A stretch of 42,007 bases of DNA from Magnetococcales bacterium (GTDB lineage: Bacteria > Pseudomonadota > Magnetococcia > Magnetococcales > UBA8363), in contig JADGCV010000014.1 of NCBI GenBank assembly GCA_015228815.1, positions 1-42,007 on the forward strand, written 5' to 3'. Positions 26,365 through 33,846 of this stretch are shown here, piece after piece (the stretch's first letter is position 1; each line of letters opens with the position of its first letter). Under the pieces are notes generated by a model. It was not told the origin of the DNA. It ran no database searches and saw only the letters and a program-made list of their open reading frames with translations. The position numbers and the translations under genes were made by a program.

Positions 26365-27065
26365 ATTTTCTCATGCTCAATTTGGCGTCCCTCCCAGACA
26401 AAAAGGTCAGATCTGCAATTTCGGCAGTCGTTGATCGCAATGGATTGCAAACCCTGTTGGGTTTGCAAGGTAATGTGACGACAGACATTTATCCTCCGGC
26501 ACTGTTTCCGAAATTGTCTCGTCGCCAGGAAATCTCTGAACAACGGCATGATGACGATAAATCGCTTCGCACAACGCCGCTCCGGTTGGTTGCATTCGAA
26601 GACGTATTGTCTCGTGCCATCGCAGAGCAGGTTGCAAGGGATGCAAGGCGTGTGGGCCTTCCGATTGAAATCCAGTCAGTCCCCTTTCCAGTACTCGTCG
26701 ATCGGCTGAATAAGGGTGATTACGACCTGCTCCAGCTGTACTGGGGACCGTTCTATGCCGACCTCCGCCACTTTCTCGCACCGTTTCTAAGCAAATCATT
26801 TCCGCCATCAGGAAACAACTTCAACCGTTACAGAAATCCCGCAGTGGATTTACTTGTCGATGCCAGTCAGGCCCTGGCAGACCATGACGCTGATTGTTTG
26901 TTTTCCAGCGTGCGCGACATGATCCTCCGCGACGCCCCGATCATCCCACTTTATTTCGGGAATCTGGTCCGTGCATCGAACGGAACATTTGCCATGCCCC
27001 TTCATCCTCTCGGCTACCGTCCATACAAATTGGCCGTACCCATCAATGAGAAACCGAAAGGCTGA
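26361..27065 (+). CDS. C-terminal fragment of a family 5 solute-binding protein
   Basis: A 234-residue ORF. It matches only the C-terminal half of DppA/OppA-type binding proteins, starting at the FLMLNL...DKKVRSAISAVVDRNGL segment and continuing to YRNPAVDLLVDAS and APIIPLYFGNLVRAS. It lacks a signal peptide and the N-terminal domain. The nominal start is a TTG overlapping the ABC gene stop. In the same frame, upstream codons inside the ABC gene read VLESRGQ, which also looks binding-protein-like, suggesting that a deletion fused two originally separate operon genes. Most likely a remnant; a small accessory protein cannot be excluded. Confidence 0.6.
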   Translation: MNFLMLNLASLPDKKVRSAISAVVDRNGLQTLLGLQGNVTTDIYPPALFPKLSRRQEISEQRHDDDKSLRTTPLRLVAFEDVLSRAIAEQVARDARRVGLPIEIQSVPFPVLVDRLNKGDYDLLQLYWGPFYADLRHFLAPFLSKSFPPSGNNFNRYRNPAVDLLVDASQALADHDADCLFSSVRDMILRDAPIIPLYFGNLVRASNGTFAMPLHPLGYRPYKLAVPINEKPKG

Positions 27066-27135
27066 ATCACCTGCGGAAACTCAATAATCCGTCATATCAC
27101 ATCGTTTTCAGAGTTGATCAGCACGGCCAACAGTG

Positions 27136-28221
27136 TCAGGCGGCAAGGTCCATTCGTGTTTTTCGCAGAATATCACCGATCCCTGTTTGACGCACATGAC
27201 CGATTGCTCGTGACGCGGCATCGGCATGAAACATGTCGGCGCAACGGACGACATAGCCATCGTGGGTTATGCGAATGGCGTTGACGAATGAAGGATCACA
27301 AGGCTGATAATTAAAGAACACGACATTGTTGCGAGGCAGGGAATGCTCGGTGACCAACACCCCATAATCATCCACCAGCAGCCTGTCGATGTCGATCAAT
27401 CCAGCCCGTGTCAGTTCGCGAGCAAACTCTGGAGTCGTTGTCACGTCGCTCTTTACATAGACATGGACCCCGCTACAGGAGGCAAGAGGGGTTTTTGATT
27501 TTTGGACCAGCTCGGCGGCAATTTCCACCTGCTTCGCGACAGGCAGGTACAGGTCATTGCCAAATGTGGGTCCCACGTAGGGGGAAATCAAAAGCCGCCC
27601 AAATTTGAGACGCCCCATCATCTGCAAGAGATCAGGCAGGCAAGATGCGTTGTGCGCACCGAGGGTAAAGCTGATGAAAACCCGTTGTCGCAATTCGTCG
27701 GAAAGACGCTCAAGGTTGGCCACCGTCCTGTCATACGTTCCTTTCCCGCGGAGGGCATCGTGGACGTCGCGATTACCGTCGATACTTACGTCCATGTAGT
27801 CCGGCATCAGATCGTCCAGATCGCGACCGATCTCTGGAGTCAGCCTGGTTAAATTGGTTACCAATCCAAAGCGCAGGTTTGCAACCGCATGCCGGCGATC
27901 CCGAAGATGACGCAAAACCACCTGTGTCTTCGTCCAGCCAACCAACGGTTCCTTGCCGACAGCACCGAAGGTCAGCGCACCAAGACCGATGAGATCATCG
28001 AACACGTTGGACCATAGTTCTTCGCTCAATCCCCGGCCAACCGTGTCATATCCAACATAGCAATGTCGGCAACCAAGGTCGCAGGCATTGTTGACAAAAT
28101 ACGAGACATCAAGCGGAACACTTCTGGAGCGATAGAAGTCCATCGACAAAGCCGTGTCCAAATGGAAAGGTCGCAAATTTTGCGATAATCCGCCATTGCT
28201 TCCAGATATTCCAAGTGCCAT
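27136..28221 (-). CDS. Radical SAM protein with a two-cysteine C-terminal (twitch-like) domain
   Basis: A 361-residue radical SAM enzyme. The [4Fe-4S] motif is CDLGCRHC (C47, C51, C54, CX3CX2C). The SAM-binding barrel follows, with GAVGKEPLVGW in the GGE-like position and YMDVSIDGN. Near the C-terminus C308 and C327 (QPCDPSF...VVRCADM) are spaced like a partial SPASM or twitch auxiliary cluster, followed by IGHVRQTGIGDIL. The start is supported by AGGAG; the Gly/Ser/Asn-rich N-terminus (MALGISGSNGGLSQN) is unusual. Substrate unknown: SPASM-like enzymes often modify peptides, but no precursor peptide gene was found. It converges on the ABC/binding-protein genes with 70 nt between. Confidence 0.85.
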   Translation of the reverse strand: MALGISGSNGGLSQNLRPFHLDTALSMDFYRSRSVPLDVSYFVNNACDLGCRHCYVGYDTVGRGLSEELWSNVFDDLIGLGALTFGAVGKEPLVGWTKTQVVLRHLRDRRHAVANLRFGLVTNLTRLTPEIGRDLDDLMPDYMDVSIDGNRDVHDALRGKGTYDRTVANLERLSDELRQRVFISFTLGAHNASCLPDLLQMMGRLKFGRLLISPYVGPTFGNDLYLPVAKQVEIAAELVQKSKTPLASCSGVHVYVKSDVTTTPEFARELTRAGLIDIDRLLVDDYGVLVTEHSLPRNNVVFFNYQPCDPSFVNAIRITHDGYVVRCADMFHADAASRAIGHVRQTGIGDILRKTRMDLAA

Positions 28222-28274
28222 TATCGCACTCCTAGGATGTTATGGTATTGATTAGGCTAACGTAGTCCCTAACT

Positions 28275-28473
28275 GAACGTCTGTCTTCCTTCGCAAAAAA
28301 CGCGAAGAAGGACAGGCCAAGGGGCGCGTCTTACGCGAATTTCCGCAAAAACCGCGGGAATTCGCTTCGGGTGAAATGGCGCGTGGAAAAACAAAATCAA
28401 AACCCTGGGGGCAATCCCCCAGACCCCTTTTTTTTCAATAGTCCCAAACCGGGGAGGTCCCTGGGCAGTTACG
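28275..28473. repeat. Half of the nested-hairpin element (copy R6)
   Basis: The right half of the structure seen at 18314-18778: hairpin 28281-28315 (14 bp, one mismatch, one wobble, loop AAAAAAC), hairpin 28335-28365 (12 bp, loop AAAAACC), the GCTTCGGGTGAAA spacer, the CTGGGGG/CCCCCAG hairpin and T-run terminus, then an extended end reaching GTTAC. No left half is present. It lies between the radical SAM gene and the chemoreceptor gene and marks one edge of the islet. Confidence 0.82.
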
Positions 28474-28531
28474 GATTTTTGAATCCGCCGAAAAACGATG
28501 ATGGCGTTGGGGACACGGGCTGTCGCACGCC

Positions 28532-30856
28532 TCAAACCTTGAATCGCCGCAGTTCCTGATCCAGCATTCCGGCGATCCGTTGGGCGTCGATGGCGCCGTC
28601 GGTGACGGTGGCGCTCAAGGCGAACATTCGTTCCGCCGCCTTGAGGACCTCGCCCATGTGGTTGGTCAGTTCCACGGCCTGGAAAACGGTTTCGGCGACG
28701 GCATGGGTGATCTTTTCACCATGGTCCGAGGTTTTCTCCACCGAGTGGGTCATCCCTTCCACCCCCAGGGAGGCGGAGGAGACGTTCCGGGTGACCTCGT
28801 TGATGCCCAGGGCGATTTCCTGAACGCTGCGTCCGACCTCGTTGACTTCGTTGGTGATGTCTCCCATCAGGTGCGACACCGATTCGGTTTCCCGGGCGAC
28901 CTCACCCATGGAACGGGTGATTTCGTTGACCGAATTGGATTGTTCGAGCATGGCATCCAGAATGTCGCCATTGGCCTGACGGATCCGTTTGACCCTTTGA
29001 TTCATCCCTTCCATGGCGTTGTTGACGCTGTTGGTATGATCCTGGATGAGTTGAATCTTGTTCTGGATCTGTTGGGTCGCATCCCCGGTTTGCCGGGCGA
29101 GGTCCTTGACCTCGTTGGCCACCACCGCGAATCCCTTGCCCGCATCACCCGCGCCCGCGGCCTCGATGGCGGCATTCAGGGCCAGCATGTTGGTCTGCTC
29201 GGCGATGTCGCGGATCAACCCGACCACCATCATGATTTCCTGGGCCGATTGTGCCAGCTTGGTCATCACTTCGCCATTGGATTCGACGGCGCGATTGGCC
29301 TCGTCCGATTCGGCGGCGGCGATGGCGCACCGTTCCTTGACGCCGTTGAGCGAGGCGTTCATCTGTTCCACCGCCGAGGCGATGGTGCCGATGTTTTCGC
29401 TGGAGCGCTCGGTGGCCTCGCGTACCTTGATCATCCCCTCGGACTGATTGCCGGCGGCATTGGCGACGGTGCCCAGATTGGCGGAGGCCTCCTCGGCGGC
29501 GGCAGAGATGGTGGCCATGTTATGGTTGATGTCCTGGGCCGACTTGAGCACTTCGGTCATGTATCCGGACATCGCCTGGACCGCCTCCTCGACCCCGGTC
29601 ATGTTGTGGTTGAGGTTCCCGGCGATGGTGTTGACCGTTTCCCCCTTTTGACGCAGTTCACCCGCCCCCGCTGAAAGCTCGGCGGCAACCTGGTTCAATT
29701 CATTGGAACTTGTCGTCAACGGACCCGAATTCCCGACGATCCCCGCGATCAGATGCCGCAGATTGCCGACCATGGTCGCCATCGCCCCGATCAAAATGCC
29801 AAACTCGTCTTCCCGATGTTTCGCTTCCATGGCAATGGTCAGATTGCCCTGGGCAAGATGTTCGGTCGTGGCGACGATCGCGTGCATCGGTTTCAGGATC
29901 AGCCGTTGCAGCAGCGAAAACAGGCCGATACCGACGATGCAAACCAATATGCCGATGAAAATGATTTTGTGGACGATCCGTTGCCGGGCATCCGCCAACA
30001 GATGGGTCACATCGTTGAAGACCCGGATTTCACCGATTTCCTGATTGCTGAAGTCGCTGATCGGAAAACGGGAGGCCATCCATGTCTTCCCATCGATCGT
30101 CATGGGGGTTTCCAGGGCCTGCTCCCTGGTCAATAACAGCAGGGGGCGGACATAAGGTTCGGAAAAACTGTAGAAAAGGGTATCGCCGATCACTTCATCC
30201 GATTTGCTGTCGGCGAAGCGTTTGGCGGCGTTGAACACCGATTCCTTGATGCCGATGGCAAAATCAAGTTTTGTCGTCTCCCGGGCGACCGAAAAGACCT
30301 CCGCCAGGCTGCCGCCGAGTTCCATCGAACCAAGGTGACGATCCCCCTGAAACACCGGATACACCACCCTGAGACCAGGACCCCCACGTCCCACCTCCAG
30401 GCCGACGACCGGTTTTTTGGACTGGTTCGTCACGATGACCGTCTTGCGAAAGGAAGAAAGGTCGTCGCCGAATTTGGCCGGTTCGTGAACGCGCAGAAAA
30501 CTGATCGCCGGCGGCAGATGAAACTGGAATTGGTTCATCTTGTACTGGGGCAGCATCCGGTCCTTGAAGAAGGGAAGGGTCATGTCCAGGAGGGACTTGC
30601 GATCCTGGGCGGCGAAGGCGGCGATGATCCCCTTGTCGTTGAGCAGGGATTCGATGACCAGGGATTGATCCTTGCCACGGACATTGATCTGGCTGTGGAT
30701 GATTTCACGGAATACATGGGCCGTCTCCATCGTCTGACGCTGAATCGACTGTTGCGCTTCCTGATGGCTCTGATAACTGAAGACGAACCCCATGAACGTC
30801 AGGGACACGAGGATGACCAGAACGACCTTGAATCGTAAACCGTGATGCCATTTCAT
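28532..30856 (-). CDS. Methyl-accepting chemotaxis protein with dCache_3-like sensor
   Basis: A 774-residue inner-membrane chemoreceptor. There is a first membrane segment at about residues 10-28, then a periplasmic sensor with the pattern FHLPPAISFLRVHEPAKFGDDLSSFR...GLEVGRGGPGLRVVYPV, typical of dCache_3. A second membrane segment (IIFIGILVCIVGIGLFSLL, near residue 320) is followed by a HAMP domain and a long coiled-coil signalling domain. The CheA-contact tip is IRDIAEQTNMLALNAAIEAAGAGDAGKGFAVVANEVKDLA. No C-terminal NWETF-like CheR pentapeptide is present; it ends LRRFKV. The ligand is unknown. It is divergent from the hemerythrin fusion gene across about 300 nt. Confidence 0.95.
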   Translation of the reverse strand: MKWHHGLRFKVVLVILVSLTFMGFVFSYQSHQEAQQSIQRQTMETAHVFREIIHSQINVRGKDQSLVIESLLNDKGIIAAFAAQDRKSLLDMTLPFFKDRMLPQYKMNQFQFHLPPAISFLRVHEPAKFGDDLSSFRKTVIVTNQSKKPVVGLEVGRGGPGLRVVYPVFQGDRHLGSMELGGSLAEVFSVARETTKLDFAIGIKESVFNAAKRFADSKSDEVIGDTLFYSFSEPYVRPLLLLTREQALETPMTIDGKTWMASRFPISDFSNQEIGEIRVFNDVTHLLADARQRIVHKIIFIGILVCIVGIGLFSLLQRLILKPMHAIVATTEHLAQGNLTIAMEAKHREDEFGILIGAMATMVGNLRHLIAGIVGNSGPLTTSSNELNQVAAELSAGAGELRQKGETVNTIAGNLNHNMTGVEEAVQAMSGYMTEVLKSAQDINHNMATISAAAEEASANLGTVANAAGNQSEGMIKVREATERSSENIGTIASAVEQMNASLNGVKERCAIAAAESDEANRAVESNGEVMTKLAQSAQEIMMVVGLIRDIAEQTNMLALNAAIEAAGAGDAGKGFAVVANEVKDLARQTGDATQQIQNKIQLIQDHTNSVNNAMEGMNQRVKRIRQANGDILDAMLEQSNSVNEITRSMGEVARETESVSHLMGDITNEVNEVGRSVQEIALGINEVTRNVSSASLGVEGMTHSVEKTSDHGEKITHAVAETVFQAVELTNHMGEVLKAAERMFALSATVTDGAIDAQRIAGMLDQELRRFKV

Positions 30857-31158
30857 GAATCGAAACCCTCATTCGAGAAACGTGGTCGGAATTGCTCCCC
30901 CCTGAAGCGAACACATCCGCTTCCCCGAATCATCATCCGTGCAAGTCGGCTTATTGATGGACGCGAATTTGATAAACTTCAAGAAAAAAAATAACACTGT
31001 CGGATCGAATGACAGTGCGGGCGCCCGTCGATCTTGCCTGGATATCACCCTCCTGATATGTTGGAGGCGGATTTCGAGAAAGGTATTGCGCGTTATTTTC
31101 TCGGTTTGTTTTTGTTCGCGACATCATTCCTCCTTGGATTGATTCAACAAAGGAAAAC
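30857..31158. other. Divergent promoter region between chemoreceptor and hemerythrin-fusion genes
   Basis: A 302-bp region that should hold promoters for both genes. I see a small stem-loop CACTGTC...GACAGTG around 30995-31017 and an AGGA site just before the 31159 start. No clear sigma-70 or sigma-28 consensus stood out, and the short ORF across it has no supporting features. Confidence 0.5.
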
Positions 31159-33789
31159 ATGAAGGGAATGGACAAGATCATAAAAACGGGCATCACCAGG
31201 GGGATGTTCTGGATCGAAGTGCCCGAGGCGGGACTGCGCGTTCTCTGCGGCTGTCCGGGAGACAGCGTCAAGCATTTGATCAAGCGGGGGCTGATCGTTA
31301 CCAAGGAAAAAAACGGGGTCGTCTTCGAGACCGGTCCCAACGCCATCCTTCTTTCCGACGTCATGGTGCAAAATGGCGAATTTTCCAATCTGGCCGAATT
31401 TCCCGTATTGCAGATGCTCTACAAGCAGGGGCTGATCCTGCCGAATCATCCCAACAATTCCGGGGAAAAACCCCTGTTGATCGGGATGCCGGAACAGGTC
31501 ACTGCCCAGCTGCAATACATTTACCGCGGCAATTACGGTCTGGTTTCCCGGGAAGAAATCATGAAGACCGGCATGGATCGGGTGCGGGCCGACGAGATCA
31601 TGCGCATGAAGCTCCGTTTCGCCTTTGGCCGGATCCTGCCGACATCGGCGTTTCTCGATACCCGCCTCCTGGCCGGAGAACATGAGCCGGTGGCGATTCG
31701 CAACGGGGTATCCATCAAGAGGAAATCGACCAACATTTTCGAATTCGAATATCGCGGTGAAACCGTCGCGGTCGATCTCAACCTGAAGGAGGGGGACCGG
31801 TATCCACCACCCTATCCCCTGGGATTCCAGAAAATAAAGCGGGAATATTTCGGCGTGATCCATTCGGGGGACGGGGATGGATGGGATACCAATCGACCCG
31901 GCATGTCGAGCATTCTCATGTTCCAGGGGCGTCTGTTCCTGATCGACGCCGGTCCCAACCTGGCCATCAATCTTGCCGCCCTGGGGATCGGCCTGGAAGA
32001 GATCGAGGGGGTGTTTCTGACCCACATTCACGATGATCATTTCGCCGGGATCACGACTTTGTTGCGGGCGGGTCACAAGATCAAATTCTATTCCACCCGG
32101 CTGGTGCGGGCGACGGCGGAAAAAAAAGTGGCCGCCCTTCTGTCGATGGAGGAAGAACGGTTTCGGGATTATTTCGAGATTCACGATCTGGCCCTGGATG
32201 CCTGGAACAATGTCGATGGCCTCGAAGTCAAACCAATCCTGTCGCCGCATCCGGTGGAAACCACCATTCTGCTGTTCCGGGCGTTGTGGGTCGGGGGACA
32301 CAAAACCTATGCCCATTATGCCGACATCGTTTCCCTCGATATCCTCGAAGGGATGGTGACGGAGGACGACAGCAAAAACGGGGTGACCCGGGCCTTGTTC
32401 GAGCAGGTCCGGGCCGAATATCTGCAACCGGTCGATATCAAGAAAATCGATATTGGCGGGGGAATGATCCATGGCGTCGCCCGGGATTTTCTGGGAGACC
32501 GATCGGGCAAACTGCTCCTGTCCCATACATCCCAGGAGCCGACCGCGGAAGAAAAAAGGATCGGTTCGAGCGCTTCCCACGGGACTGCCGATATACTCAT
32601 CCCCGCCGCCACCGATTTTTCACGGCACAGCGCGTTTGGCCATCTGCGCTCCTACCTTCCCGATGCCCCGTTCGATCAGATTCGCATCCTTCTCAATTGC
32701 CGCCCGGTATTTTTCAATCCCGGAGAAATCATCCTCAAGGAAGGGGAGGTTCCGGCCCATATTCTCCTCATCCTTTCGGGCATGGTCGAAAGCATCCATG
32801 CCACCGAAAACACGATCAGCCAGCTTTCGGTCGGCACCCTCGTCGGCGAGATGGTGGCCATGCACCATCTTCCGGTCGAGTCAACCATCCGCGCCTCCGG
32901 GTATGTGCAGGCCCTGGAAATTCCGTCCCAGCTTTACATCGAACTGATCGAACGAAACGATCTTTTCCGCAAGTTGGAGCGGACCTGGGACCTTCGTTCG
33001 TTTCTTCTTTCCACGAGTCTGTTCGGCGAAGGGGTGTCCCATCCGGTATTGGGCCGGATCGTGGATACTCTGGAAATACGGCGCTGCCAAGCGGGGGATT
33101 TGTTCACCTGCCGCGATCTGGGAGCCCTCAACATGGTCCGCTCGGGGCGTTTCGCCCGGTTGGTGGGCGGGGAAACCATCGACATCCTTGGCGAAGGTGA
33201 CTTCTTCGGCGAGGAGGGGGCGGTGTTCAACATTCCCTGCCTGTTTCGCGTTCAGGCGATCGAAGCGGCGGAAACGTTGCAAATATCCGGCGAACTCGTC
33301 AAGGATATTCCGATCGTTCGCTGGAAACTTTTCGAGTCCTACCTGAAAAGGGCGCAACGAATCGTCTATTCCGGCAAGGGCTCCGCCCGGCTCGCCTGGA
33401 AGGATGAGTTTGGCATCCATAACGCCCAGATGGATACACACCATAAGAAACTGGTGGAAATCGCCAACAGCATCATCGAGATCGTCCACTCGTCACAGGA
33501 CAGAAACTCCCTGGAACGCGCCTTCGAGGGATTGGTGGATTATACCCACTACCATTTCGCCTCCGAGGAAAACCTTATGGAAGAATATGGCTACCCGGAA
33601 TTGGAACGACATCGCGCCATTCACCGCGCCCTGGTCTCCCGGGTCCTGGACTACAGGGAAGAAATCGCGTCCAGGGAGACCCTGGACGGGGTCGATTTTG
33701 AATCATTCTTCCGCGATTGGATCGTGGGGCACATCCTGAACGAAGATCGCAAATACTCGGTGTTTCTCAACGAACGGTGCGTTTTTTGA
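31159..33789 (+). CDS. Metallo-beta-lactamase / tandem cyclic-nucleotide-binding / hemerythrin fusion
   Basis: An 876-residue soluble protein. A metallo-beta-lactamase fold (about residues 215-470) has THIHDDH near residue 288 and further His/Asp ligands (SPHPVETT, LLSHTS). Two cNMP-binding beta-barrels follow: about 510-610 (FFNPGEIILKEGEVPAHILLILSG) and about 638-720 (GRFARLVGGETIDILGEGDFFGEEG). A bacteriohemerythrin domain (747-876) keeps the di-iron ligands: H in FGIHNAQMDTHH, HYHFASEENLM, HRAIH and HILNED. The first about 200 residues are unassigned. It probably couples oxygen or redox binding to a nucleotide-controlled hydrolase. The family of the MBL domain's substrate is unknown. The divergent neighbour is a chemoreceptor, suggesting a role in aerotactic behaviour (inference). 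Confidence 0.88.
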   Translation: MKGMDKIIKTGITRGMFWIEVPEAGLRVLCGCPGDSVKHLIKRGLIVTKEKNGVVFETGPNAILLSDVMVQNGEFSNLAEFPVLQMLYKQGLILPNHPNNSGEKPLLIGMPEQVTAQLQYIYRGNYGLVSREEIMKTGMDRVRADEIMRMKLRFAFGRILPTSAFLDTRLLAGEHEPVAIRNGVSIKRKSTNIFEFEYRGETVAVDLNLKEGDRYPPPYPLGFQKIKREYFGVIHSGDGDGWDTNRPGMSSILMFQGRLFLIDAGPNLAINLAALGIGLEEIEGVFLTHIHDDHFAGITTLLRAGHKIKFYSTRLVRATAEKKVAALLSMEEERFRDYFEIHDLALDAWNNVDGLEVKPILSPHPVETTILLFRALWVGGHKTYAHYADIVSLDILEGMVTEDDSKNGVTRALFEQVRAEYLQPVDIKKIDIGGGMIHGVARDFLGDRSGKLLLSHTSQEPTAEEKRIGSSASHGTADILIPAATDFSRHSAFGHLRSYLPDAPFDQIRILLNCRPVFFNPGEIILKEGEVPAHILLILSGMVESIHATENTISQLSVGTLVGEMVAMHHLPVESTIRASGYVQALEIPSQLYIELIERNDLFRKLERTWDLRSFLLSTSLFGEGVSHPVLGRIVDTLEIRRCQAGDLFTCRDLGALNMVRSGRFARLVGGETIDILGEGDFFGEEGAVFNIPCLFRVQAIEAAETLQISGELVKDIPIVRWKLFESYLKRAQRIVYSGKGSARLAWKDEFGIHNAQMDTHHKKLVEIANSIIEIVHSSQDRNSLERAFEGLVDYTHYHFASEENLMEEYGYPELERHRAIHRALVSRVLDYREEIASRETLDGVDFESFFRDWIVGHILNEDRKYSVFLNERCVF

Positions 33790-33805
33790 TCCGTTTCATT
33801 TCGAT

Positions 33806-33845
33806 GCGCCAGGGGGCCAGGATCATGTCTCCGGCCCCCTGCGCC
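33806..33845. terminator. Hairpin between convergent genes
   Basis: CAGGGGGCC (33810-33818) pairs with GGCCCCCTG (33833-33841), extended outward by GCGC on each side with one bulged base. It sits exactly between the stops of the hemerythrin fusion and leuS. No classic T-run follows on either strand, so it may be a bidirectional 3'-end hairpin rather than a strict intrinsic terminator. Confidence 0.55.
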
Positions 33846-33846
33846 A

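Noticed and set aside
30939-31142. A 67-codon ORF in the divergent promoter region
   Set aside because: No Shine-Dalgarno site, no recognisable pattern, and composition typical of non-coding sequence.
31144-32580. A 478-codon minus-strand frame opposite the MBL-hemerythrin gene
   Set aside because: Antisense shadow; the plus strand carries clear catalytic and ligand motifs.
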